A program made the position numbers and the translations under genes. The notes under the pieces were generated by a model, which saw only the letters and a program-made list of their open reading frames with translations, did not search any database and was not told where the DNA came from. 40,187 bases of DNA, taken from NCBI GenBank assembly GCA_049999765.1, contig JBNGIQ010009435.1, forward strand, positions 154,123-194,309. Direction: 5' to 3'. The stretch is from Phaeoceros laevis. Taxonomy: Eukaryota > Anthocerotophyta > Anthocerotopsida > Notothyladales. This document shows, in pieces, positions 11,446 through 20,501 of the stretch (the first letter of the stretch is position 1; every line of letters begins with the position of its first letter).

Positions 11446-12249
11446 AAGTTTAACACTACAAGAATTCTGAAAAATCTTCAAGTTATTTATTGAAGGAAGC
11501 AACCAAAAACTTCCAATATCACATTCTAGTACTACTAGGAAACAACATGTACTAGTAGGAAACACAAGGCGAGATCACAGGTCTCCAGCCTGAGGTTGCT
11601 CCGGACCTCGATACCGCTAACTTGAATTCTGTCAATTGCACTTTGACCCCTCTTCTCATGCCCTCCTTCACTACCGCTACGCCCGCGCCTACCTGCCATC
11701 GCATCTCCATCACTTCGTCTCCATCACTTCGTCTCCATCACTGTGTCTACAGGAGCTGAGAGCTGGGAGCACCAGTGCAGAAATTCCTGAGGGAGCTGAG
11801 TGGGAGCTCGGGAGCCTGTGCCAGACATCGGGATCTGGAGCTTCTTACTTTGCAACCTTCTAAGCTCTATCTGCAGGACCTCAGTAGGAATCTCTGGGAG
11901 CGGTGTGGGAGACGTATCTGCTGGAGCTGCTGCTCGGAATTCTTATGAACATATGGGGGTTACTCCCAACTAACATAGATCGCCGGGAGGTTGGGAGCTT
12001 CACAGCGGTTACCTCGATCCCTTAGTAGCTTGCAAGCTTGGGAGATTGCCAACTTCAGAGCTTGTGAGCTTGAGCGCTTGTGCAAGACAAGACTTCAGAC
12101 TTCAACTTCAAGGGCGGCAGGAGAGTCCAGCTGAGGAATGGGTTGATGGCAAACCTGTCGTGACAAAAGTTATTAGCCACCTCTCAGAACTGGTTGCAGG
12201 ACCAGAATCCCTGCGGCCCTGCTGGTTCTTCCTGACACTCTCTTCTCAC
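11446..12249. other. Gene-free stretch with a small 14-bp tandem repeat
   Basis: At 11708-11748 the 14-mer catcacttcgtctc occurs twice, followed by a diverged third copy. From ~11750 to 11935 the word ggagct recurs irregularly. The open frames here have no domain and no clear start. Confidence 0.5.
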
Positions 12250-12743
12250 TCAATTCATGCCATCACAACACAAGTCTGTGGACTGTCAATGCTTATNNNN
12301 NNNNNNNNNNNNNNNNNNNNNNNNNNNNNNNNNNNNNNNNNNNNNNNNNNNNNNNNNNNNNNNNNNNNNNNNNNNNNNNNNNNNNNNNNNNNNNNNNNNN
12401 NNNNNNNNNNNNNNNNNNNNNNNNNNNNNNNNNNNNNNNNNNNNNNNNNNNNNNNNNNNNNNNNNNNNNNNNNNNNNNNNNNNNNNNNNNNNNNNNNNNN
12501 NNNNNNNNNNNNNNNNNNNNNNNNNNNNNNNNNNNNNNNNNNNNNNNNNNNNNNNNNNNNNNNNNNNNNNNNNNNNNNNNNNNNNNNNNNNNNNNNNNNN
12601 NNNNNNNNNNNNNNNNNNNNNNNNNNNNNNNNNNNNNNNNNNNNNNNNNNNNNNNNNNNNNNNNNNNNNNNNNNNNNNNNNNNNNNNNNNNNNNNNTCAA
12701 TTCATGCCATCACAACACAAGTCTGTGGACTGTCAATGCTTAT
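12250..12743. other. Assembly gap (400 N) with identical 47-bp edges
   Basis: 12297-12696 are N. The 47 bases before the gap (12250-12296) are identical to the 47 bases after it (12697-12743). This is what is expected if two contigs overlap and were scaffolded with N instead of merged, or if a repeat was collapsed. Confidence 0.9.
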
Positions 12744-13340
12744 TCCAACATGAACAGAAGCCATTGACAAAATGGTGCACACTGTGCGAGTCTCGAACTA
12801 TGATTTCCCGCTTCTCAATCCTGGACATTGTCTTGGTGCCGCTGTGACAGTCATTGCACATCCATTGGGCTTCTTGACCCAGTTGGTGTTGGGCATATCC
12901 ACCAATCATAGCAGTCCAAGTCACCACATCTCTTATGGGTTGTCTGTCAAACACTCTACGTGCGTCGTCTAGGCTCCCACATTTTACATACATGTCCACC
13001 AGGCAGCTGCTGACAACAATATCCTCACCCGGTCCTTGCTGCTCAATCTGTGCATGAAGTTCCTTTCCCTGCTACATAGCCTTTGCACTGGTACACGCTT
13101 GTAGAGGACAAATAAAGGTAACATGGTTGGCTGGATTCATGCTGTCTCCCTGCATTCTCTCATGAAGTGATAAGGCTTCTTCACCAAGCCCGTTCTTTGC
13201 ATACCCTGCAATCATGGCAGTCCATGCCACTACATCCTTTGCAGGCAGGCTTTCAAACACTGAGCGAGCATCATGTAAACTCCCACACTTGGCATACATG
13301 TCCACCAGGCAACTACCCACAACAACATCACCTACGAACG
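12733..13340 (-). pseudogene. PPR (PLS-DYW class) pseudogene block 1
   Basis: One frame carries PPR repeats (MGSCLVDMYAKCGSLHDARS, DVVAWTAMIAGYAKNGLGEE, then DMYVKCGSLDDARRVFDR). PLS-class PPRs bind organelle RNA and guide C-to-U editing. A TAG at 13072-13074 interrupts the frame exactly where family members read QGKELHAQ. Directly after the last PPR the frame jumps to the extreme end of a DYW domain (NDCHSGTK, REIIVRDSH, HHFVNGFCSC), so the E motifs and most of the deaminase, including its HxE zinc site, are deleted. It ends WNKH and not DYW. The 5' side is cut off near 13340 by unrelated sequence. The last codons lie in the 47-bp sequence duplicated at the assembly gap. Confidence 0.85.
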
Positions 13341-13589
13341 AAACCTACTGCCATCCAAAGCTGCTGCTATAACTTGTACTTGTTCAAGAAAAATCTTCCC
13401 TCACTTTCTGCAGTGAAGTTCGGAACCAAGTGCACAGATCTCAGTATGTTTGAAGCATCTACCACTAGGTAATTTGGAATCCGTGGACGTCTATCTCGAT
13501 GTGCAGTTTTGGAATGACCAGGATTTGAGGCCCATGCAAGTTGCTTGCACTTGATTAGGTTACAAACAGAATACATTGAATGTGACAGA

Positions 13590-13900
13590 ATCAGGTGGAC
13601 TGATACCTTGGTCATCAAGAATACTGAGTATTCTTGATGACCAAGGTCTGACATGTGCTTTGGCAATTGCATTTTTGCAGCACTCTCTGTCATCGAATTA
13701 TACAAAAGCGTACCCGTTATGCCGCCACTTGTAGTTTTTTGACTTGAGCTCACAATGAGCAACTGCGCCAATATGTCCTTCAAGAAACTGAGCAAGCTCC
13801 ATTGCCAAAACCTCATAAGGAACGTTGGATATATGCAAAGTTCGAAGGGCTGACTGTTGCAAAGCCATGACAGGAGTCTGTATAAATAGCACCGGCAGGA
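13590..13900 (-). pseudogene. RRM-like fragment, possibly the N-terminus of an RNA-dependent RNA polymerase
   Basis: The frame ending at 13698 has an RNP2-like TLHISNVPYEVLA, then EGHIGAVAHCELKSKN, then an RNP1-like NGYAFV followed by a stop and FDDRECCKNAIAKAHV. Restoring one codon would give the usual GYAFVQF pattern of an RRM fold. The spacing and the ELKSKN-KWR words recall the N-terminal RRM of plant RDR proteins, which make double-stranded RNA for silencing; this identification is tentative. The fragment then runs into a perfect 43-nt palindrome that would disrupt any protein. It sits on the same strand as the PPR blocks on both sides. Confidence 0.5.
13605..13647. repeat. Perfect 43-nt palindrome (21-bp arms, 1-nt centre)
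   Basis: 13605-13625 and 13627-13647 are exact reverse complements around a single G at 13626. All 21 pairs match. Confidence 0.95.
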
Positions 13901-14011
13901 GTCAATGAAGCAATCTGCTACAACTCTCGAAAACAAAGGCAGCAGTCAAGCAGAGAGCACTACTGATCAACCTATGTAGCGGATATCCAATTGCAAGGTG
14001 GGCGATCTCTT

Positions 14012-14974
14012 TCATTCGTGTGACTTATCCATCACCAGGGCGAATAAGGTCATTGTAACAAGCTCATGAAACATGCTGTCAAAAACCTGGCGCGCATCTT
14101 TCGGTTCACCACATTTTGCACACATGTCCAACAGGCAGTTGCCCACCACCACGTTATCCAGCAGTCCTCTTTTGACAATCTGTGAGTGAAGCTGCCTGCC
14201 CTTCTGCAAGGCACCAGTACTTGCACACGCCTACAGCAGGCAAGCAAAAGTAACATCATTAGCCAAATTCAGGTCCACATCCTCCATTTGTCCATACACA
14301 ACAAGCTCCTCTTGGTCGAGTCCTTGCTGTGCATACCCGGCGATCAGCGCCGCCCATGTCACCACATCCTTTGTGGCCATGCTGTCAAAAACCTGACGCG
14401 CATCTTCCAGCTCACCACATTTTGCATACATGTCCACCAGGCAGTTGCCCACCACTACACCATCCAGCAGACCTCTTTTGACAATCGTTGAGTGCAGCTC
14501 CCTGCAAGGCACCAACTGCCCTTCTGCAAGGCACCAATGCTTGCACACGCCTTCAGAAGGCAAATAAAAGTAACATGGTCAGCCAGAATAAGGCCAGCCT
14601 CCTCCATTTGTCCATACACAAGAAGCGCCTCTTGGCTGAGTCCTTGTTGTGCGTCCCCAGCGATCAGCGCTGTCGATGTCACCACATCCTTTGAGGCCAT
14701 GCTGTCAAAAACCTGGCGTGCATCTTTCAATTCGCCACATTTTGCATACATACATGTCAACGAACAACAACAAACCAACAAACAGGTTAGTATGATTGCC
14801 ACCGTGCAACAAGTGCACTTTTTTGCCAGATTCTAAGTCGGCGGCAAATGCACAAGCTTGAAGAGCAGGTACAAAGAGAAGTGCCCGCCTGGCTGCCAAC
14901 CCTTTCAAGTTGCCATGCGGGCGCCTCCCTTGTGAAAAGGGGAGGCAGAGGGGCTGCGCCTCCGTAAAAAACAC
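14012..14974 (-). pseudogene. PPR pseudogene block 2, with repeat modules and several frameshifts
   Basis: Reads PALQACAFAADLESGKKVH, then three modules of the form VVVGNCLVDMYAKCGELEDA..VFDSMATKDVVTWAALIAGYAQQ, typical of PLS-class PPRs. Visible lesions: an extra ATGT near 14750 turns DMYAKCG into DMYVCKM; a 22-bp tandem duplication near 14505-14545 (ctgcaaggcacca twice) shifts the frame; a TAG at 14231-14233 replaces the usual Lys of LLKACAS; and the last module breaks off after VFDSMFHELV. The modules are very similar to each other, which suggests that the array expanded by unequal exchange before it died. No DYW or E domain is present here. Confidence 0.85.
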
Positions 14975-15071
14975 ACAGAGGCAGAATGCAAAGAGGGGCT
15001 GTGTATCAGCCCTCTTCCCTGGCGGGCCATTTTATTCGATAGAGTTAGAAACAGTTAGACAAGTTGTCGAA

Positions 15072-15150
15072 CCGGCAAGTAGACCAGTTGGTAAAGCGGG
15101 CAGGCTTTAGACCCGGGAGGTCGCGGGGTCGAAACTCGCGGAGGAAATGT
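15072..15150 (+). mobile_element. tRNA-derived SINE head
   Basis: Has an A-box-like TAGACCAGTTGG (15080-15091) and a B-box-like GGTCGAAACT (15127-15136), together with AGACCCGGGAGGTCGCGGG, wording common in plant tRNA-derived SINEs. No clean cloverleaf folds, so it is not a tRNA gene. The 3' end may be lost in the gap at 15200. Confidence 0.55.
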
Positions 15151-15199
15151 TGGCTATCGGGCGGATAGGGAGACGGCTAGTGCGGAGTGGTAGAGAGCT

Positions 15200-15299
15200 N
15201 NNNNNNNNNNNNNNNNNNNNNNNNNNNNNNNNNNNNNNNNNNNNNNNNNNNNNNNNNNNNNNNNNNNNNNNNNNNNNNNNNNNNNNNNNNNNNNNNNNN
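15200..15299. other. Assembly gap of exactly 100 N
   Basis: A round 100-N run is the usual placeholder for a gap of unknown size. Its edges share no obvious overlap, unlike the gap at 12297. Confidence 0.95.
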
Positions 15300-15384
15300 G
15301 AGCGGGGCTGGGAGAATGGAGCGGACAAATGGCAGGTGTGGGAATATCCACAGGAATATCTACATGTAAAATTTGTCTTCAGTA

Positions 15385-15800
15385 GTCAGCACGCATTCCG
15401 TATGCATTCCATATTGCTTACTGCCACGTATTCCGTATGTATTCTATATTGCCTACTGCCACGATTGTAAAAGCATATAACCCATATAGAATCCATACAA
15501 AATCCATAGTGTCCACCTTGGAGATGCAAACCATGCGGAATTTGTGAGGAATCAAAAGACAGATGTTTTCTTCGTCTAAACCTTGTTGAAGACATGTAAG
15601 TACAACACGGAAACTTTGGCAAATTAAACCACATTAATCACTTGTTGCCTCCATGCAGAATCAATCAATATGGCATCCGTGTTGATTACATATGTAACTT
15701 GTCTTTTAGTGTCGCATGGATTGCATACAAGTTCAACATGTGTGCCGTATTGCCTACTGCAGCGGTTATCACCGCACGGAAACCGTGTGGATTCGCAGGG
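15385..15800. repeat. Degenerate repeats related to the 52-bp minisatellite
   Basis: Two ~37-bp units (ttccgtatg.attc.atattgc.tactgccacg) lie at ~15395-15465, and a further partial copy near 15740. The words ccatatagaatcc, catggattgc and ccgtgtggattcgcag resemble units at 10905-11445. No gene is seen. Confidence 0.55.
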
Positions 15801-15837
15801 GGTCAAGGTTTGAGATGGCCATCATTACGAAGCAATC

Positions 15838-15931
15838 TCTCATCTGGTAAGGATGAGACTCCACCTCCCCTTCATCAGAGCAAAAGAGGCTTCCTTGCTT
15901 GGATTTCTGGTGGTCCATTGGCAGATCCAAG
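15838..15931. repeat. Three-hairpin structured repeat, copy 1
   Basis: Hairpin 1: tctcatc/gatgaga (7 bp), loop tggtaag. Hairpin 2: cctc/gagg (15864-15889), 18-nt loop cccttcatcagagcaaaa. Hairpin 3: cttggat/atccaag (15898-15931), 20-nt loop ttctggtggtccattggcag. The loops are shared with the other copies while most stems are not. The transcribed strand is unknown. Confidence 0.75.
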
Positions 15932-16079
15932 GTTGCTACGTTCTGTGCATTTTTTCCTCATAAAAACTGCTGAGAGGAGTTGCTAGCCATACCAAGTTGT
16001 AACAAAATACTAACGGGTGTTTCACTGGTATTGTCGTATGTCAGGTTCCCAACTAGAGGCTTTGGAAATGCGTAGCTGG

Positions 16080-16420
16080 GTCAAGTAAGGACGCCAAACA
16101 CGCAGGCAGGAAGCTAGGAGATGTTACAGTAGCAAAGGGATAGTGGGTGAAGCACAAGGGAGTCACACAAAACCAACTGGGAGGCTATGCGAGCTAGGCA
16201 GCACGCAGAAGAGAAAGCTAGGCACCACGGAGCAGGGATCTAGCGCTTGTGAGCTAGCAGCAGAGCTGAGGACCATAACCAGGAGGGTAGAAGCCACAGG
16301 GCATGTTGGAAGAGAGCTAGCTGCCAGGCAGCTGCAAGGTAACAGCAGGACAAGAGAATAGGCAACAGTGAACAAGTGAGGTGAGGGAGCAAAGCGAGGG
16401 CTCTCATATATACTAGGCAA
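16080..16420 (-). promoter_or_regulatory. TATA-like box and pyrimidine-rich leader-like tract, unit 1
   Basis: On the plus strand 16080-16400 is rich in AG words; read on the minus strand it is a pyrimidine-rich tract. At its upstream end (minus sense) sits CCTAGTATATATG (16405-16417). The same order of TATA-like box, pyrimidine-rich tract and three hairpins recurs at 30.6, 32.9 and 38.95 kb. Leucine-rich minus-strand frames across 16163-16497 are most likely a by-product of this composition. Confidence 0.4.
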
Positions 16421-17164
16421 TTGGCAGGGCTGAACGAGCGGGAAGAGAGAACACTTGGTAATCTGTAATCATGCATTGTAACAGCTAGAGGCGGCATTAT
16501 TGGTATCTAGACAGCAGGGACTGGCTAGGAAACATAACCAACGTTAGTCAGTTATAAAAGCATGCCCTTGTAAAATAGCCTTGTGATTGGACGTGTGTCC
16601 ATGGTGGCAGCCAAGTTAAGCCGCCATCGGCAAGTGATCAGGCCGTCCATAAATGAAGATCCTGCACACTGCATTGCTGTGAACATTTAGACCACGGGTT
16701 TGGCCATGTCACAGCCAGCATTCTTAAAAAAGCGGATTGCCTTCAGCCACGCTACTGATTTTGTGGTCTTGGCATAGTGCCAGCCAGTACCGCATCAGGC
16801 TGAATGTCTTGCAAGCACAAAAGGTGTACAGTCAGTAGCCAAAGCCCAGGACTTTCTTTATGATGCCATATGCTGGCAGTTAGGGCATGTGTCTATTTAC
16901 AGACCCGCATTGACCCAACAAAAATGTATGTAGCTGGAAATAGCTAAGAGGTCACGGTGCCAGTGCTGTAACCGAACAAGCATACTACGGATACTGTGAA
17001 TCCCGATCAAGGGATTATTTAAGGACCCGTATTTTAGCATAAAATCTAACATAAAAAACGAAGAGTATAGCAAAATTCATGAACATATTGGCAAATACAG
17101 CCAGCATGTTACAAAGCTGTCGCATGATACACAATATCTTCTTAACACGCACATACAATCGAGG

Positions 17165-17910
17165 AACACCAAGTGTGTGTTTGCTTTTCATACATACATA
17201 CAGCATGCCCTTGTCATCGTCATCAGACCAGGACAGCTGAAACATTGCCTTTGACAAGGACCTGCCTTGTCCTAGGCCTGATATTCGAGGCTAGAGCCTG
17301 GACAGGTCGGTACTGCTTGCAGTGCCTACACTAGCACCGGACCGCGTGGCCTCCTACTTTTGCACAGGGCACAACAGCCATGATGCACCAACAACTGTCC
17401 CCTCGGGGACATCCATATGGTTGGGACTTGGGCCTTCCAAAGTGAAGACCTGGGTTCAATCCCGAAGTGTTTCTCGACAAAAAATCAGAGTTCAATCCCG
17501 TAGTGTTTCTCGACAAAAAATCAGGGTTCAATCCCGTAGTGTTTCTCGATCCCGTAGTGTTTCTCGACAAAAAATCAGGGTTCAATCCCGTAGTGTATCT
17601 CGATCCCATAATGTTTCTCGACAAAAATCAGCGAGACCAATGCCGACAAAAAATCAGCGAGATCAACGCCGTTACTTTTGAGCAAGAAGTGCTACTGATC
17701 TAATAGCATTGTAACACCCTAGTTCCATGATTGTGGAGCTTTGATATATAAAGAGCCGTGCCATTGTCGCTAGAAAATGATGCACCAACAACTGTCAGGA
17801 GCAGCAAGTACAGGTCTGAATATGCAATTTACTGCAGCCCCTTGGCTTTTGACTGAGGTCATGACAGCAATGATGCACCAACAATCGAAAAAAGGTTTGT
17901 TGATGTCAGC
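17165..17910. repeat. A-type structured repeat, copy A, split by a SINE
   Basis: 17165-17399 plus 17777-17910 match 37523-37890 almost base for base once the inserted 377 bp are removed. It begins with gtgtttgcttttcatacata and contains a strong hairpin: GCCTTTGACAAGG (17247-17259) pairs with 17265-17277 (11 of 13) around an ACCTG loop. Confidence 0.85.
17400..17776 (+). mobile_element. SINE insertion with 20-bp target-site duplication and internal 36-bp repeats
   Basis: Flanked by the same 20 bases, atgatgcaccaacaactgtc, at 17380-17399 and 17777-17796; the uninterrupted site exists in repeat copy B near 37740-37760. The element has an A-box-like region (~17415-17432), a B box GGGTTCAATCCC (17452-17463) and ends in AAAA. 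The B box recurs at 17488, 17524 and 17578 as part of a 36-bp tandem unit with TTTCTCGACAAAAAATCA. These are the marks of a LINE-mobilised, tRNA-derived SINE. Confidence 0.85.
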
Positions 17911-18474
17911 CAACCTTGTCTAGCCGCTCGCCCTGCGCCGTAGTGCGTTCGAATTGCCTTTTCTTGCTCTCTCCAATGCACCCCTTGCATCCTGCAGATT
18001 CCACTGATTCTTGCCATTTCCAGCCCCTACCGTTTCTAGGGTTTCAGGTTTTGTGCCCAGTCTCCTTTCTTCGTTTCCTGCCGTACTACCATCTGATCCT
18101 CCTCCAAGCAGCTGCATTGCGTTTGCGCCGTCGAGCCGATCTTGGGAAGCCCAAGATTTCCTCACTTTTGTGGTCTTTTGCTGCTGATTTCTCTTCTTTC
18201 TGTTTTTGTCTCTGTCCCTCACTCTTTCTGGCTGCAAAACCTGCATCGCTGCTCATCTCACACCTGGAAGAGGAGAAGACGGAGGTGCCCCAGGCAGGCT
18301 TGTCTTCGAGTTTCTGGCTATGGCGTGTATTTGTTGCTAGGGTTCCGTCACGTTTTGGATGTTTCCAGGTGCTCTGGATGTGCCATCCCGCCACAGAGCT
18401 TCTTACACTCTCCTAAGCTGTTTGTTCCTTGTTGGCTGTCCCCCTGCTGCCTCCCTACTTTCATTCCCTACCTT

Positions 18475-18842
18475 ATGGTCACCACCAGGAGTGGCCGCCG
18501 AGTGAGAGCCGTCCGCCCCTCCGCCCCCCTCCTCCCTCTGCAGCTGCAGCCCCAACACCACCTCCTCCACTGCCTGATTACGCCACAGAATTACTTGCTC
18601 TTCTCTCCACCCTCCGTGCCCAAGTTGCCCCGCCTCCTCCTACTGTACTCCCCCGTCCAGGTACCACTTCTCTTCCTGAATTTCTCCAACACTTGTCCAA
18701 CCAGGTTAGCAACATTCTTACAAACCCGCCCCAGACTGAGGACGACCTCATTTTAGCCATCTACCATATATCCACCTCTATTAGCAGACACGCGGCAGCA
18801 GAACTCACTCGGAGGGCGCCACAAGCAACAGATGATGACTGA
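18475..18842 (+). pseudogene. Gag-like proline-rich fragment beginning MVTTRSG
   Basis: An ATG at 18475 opens MVTTRSGRRVR; plant retroelement Gag-type proteins often start with a similar basic MVxTRSG motif. After about 10-15 codons the sensible reading moves to another frame, which encodes a proline-rich stretch (PPPPSAAAAPTPPPP), then a helical stretch (EFLQHLSNQVSNIL, LILAIYHISTSISRHAA) and ends ATDDD-stop at 18842. A one-base frameshift near 18500-18530 or a small intron would join them. It lies ~230 bp upstream of the unrecognised gene at 19068 on the same strand and could be its first exon. Function unknown. Confidence 0.4.
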
Positions 18843-19067
18843 AGGGAGACACGCAGAAGGGAGAACGTAACAGAGAATACGGGGTGAGGAAGGGAGAGAG
18901 CATGGGTCAGGGAGCATGGAGCTGGATTACCTCGATGACTTCACCAGGAGCTGCCCAGATAGGGAAGCTTTCAACACTTGATCCAGCAGAGCCAGGTCCA
19001 TCGAGGCCTTCTATAGCGAAATTGGTTATACATAGGATGCAGGGCTTCCACACTGGTCACAGAGGAC

Positions 19068-20501
19068 ATGTTCTTATCTCAAGAGGGAGTTGACTGGTAC
19101 ATGCCCTTTCGATCCATTCAAACCCCGCAGGAGCATCATCCTGGAGACCTCGCCTACCATATACATCACAACCAGGCTCTGCACATGCTGATCATCACAG
19201 AGTTTGCCTGTGTCCCCGTAGACCTCGATGCTGATATGTCAACAGGGGTCCAGATCAAAGTGGAATGGGTGCCTGCAAACAAACGGACATGGGTGGATGC
19301 TTCCTGGGCTTATCGAAAGGGCGGGATTGTCATGGACCGCACCCATCATGCAGCTGTATACCCACCTCAGCGCAATCGGGATACATCTATGAGGCGCATG
19401 GCAGATGGGGAGGTAAATGCAATGATGGCCACAGGACGAGTCCCAAGAGAATTTTGTGCAGACTTGGACCAGGAATTTCTACAGCAGCAGCTCAACTATA
19501 TGACACAGCAGGCACGCGATGGGACGGGACAGAGGGTGTCACCTCAGGAGACACAGACGCTGCGTAGGAGCAATGCAATATTTAATATCAACAACATGAC
19601 CAATCTGCCTTGGACATGCTGCTCTAACCCCACCAAGATGAAGAGGTGGTTGGCTACCCATCTGAAGAAGGTGACTGACCAGCGGTGGGTGGCAATGCAC
19701 AGCTGCACTCTTGACTTGCACGGCAGACTGAACGAGTTAGGATGGAAGACAATGGAGTCTGTTCTCACAGATGCCAACACATTCGTCATACGGAAAAGAG
19801 GAGCTACTCCGAGTATCTTCGACGAAGCATATAAGTTTTTGCCTACTACGAACGGGCGTTGGCTCTTCCTATATGAATTTGTGTGCTTCCCATACCAGGG
19901 AAGCCTTGGATGGGTAACATACAGGGCTATGGAGTGGGCGGCAATGGCAGTGTACCCAGAAGTGAAGACATACGACCCGTATTTCATCGCCAAGTTTCCC
20001 TGGAACATCGAGTCAGGAAGGTATATAACCAGGGCAGGCCCGCCGGAGGCACATTGTAACTTTTGCCTGCAGTTACCCAATCCGCAAGGGTCAGGCTCAC
20101 AGCATCAGGCTGACAGTGAAGGTATCCTTACGCATGTACGCAACTATGTGCGTAGCTAAGTCACTGGACACAGCAGGAGGAGGGGGGTTTTGTCGAGGAG
20201 TGCCATGGAGGTACGTCTGGATCCACTACGGAATACGACATCAGCACTGTTTGGAGAATATCTTCGACGGTGTATCCTCTGAGGCCAGGCGCATGACACA
20301 TACCTGCAACAATGACGAGCAACTGACCAAGTATTTGGCTATATGGCACCATATACTACATAGAGTGACTCCTACCGGAGGTATGGGTTTGCCCACCCAC
20401 AAAAAATCAAGTTGCTTTGACTTCTTCTTTTTGTAGGACGCACGAAGAGGTACACAGACTCATATGTTCCTTCACCTTTTTGTCAATCCTACCGTCTATA
20501 A
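19068..20501 (+). CDS. Unrecognised intron-containing gene (440 aa model)
   Basis: I do not recognise this protein. The longest exon starts with ATG 19068; the frame is open back to a stop at 19014, so an upstream exon is possible. Two very short introns keep the frame: 20122-20176 (55 nt, G|GTATCC ... CACAGCAG) and 20381-20436 (56 nt, GAG|GTATGG ... TTTTTGTAG, with a pyrimidine-rich end). Exons 19068-20121, 20177-20380 and 20437-20501 join to 1323 nt with a TAA stop. The product has many Trp, Tyr, His and Met residues (for example PWRYVWIHYGIRHQH), a possible zinc-binding AHCNFC and no obvious signal peptide or membrane helix. Introns argue against a plain retroelement Gag. It sits where the repeat array is interrupted, between a SINE-split repeat and a LINE, so it may belong to a mobile element. 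Confidence is for being coding, not for function. Confidence 0.55.

Noticed and set aside
13072-13074. The TAG in PPR block 1 as a U-to-C RNA-editing site
   Set aside because: Fern U-to-C editing of stop codons acts on organelle transcripts; this is nuclear-type sequence and the copy also has a large internal deletion.
15072-15150. Functional tRNA gene
   Set aside because: A and B boxes are present, but the anticodon and acceptor stems do not pair; better explained as a SINE head.
16163-16497. Leu/Ser-rich minus-strand frames resembling secreted or membrane proteins
   Set aside because: They mirror the purine-rich plus strand; similar frames appear at 30475-30721 and 38776-39081 in equivalent tracts, with no conserved protein sequence.
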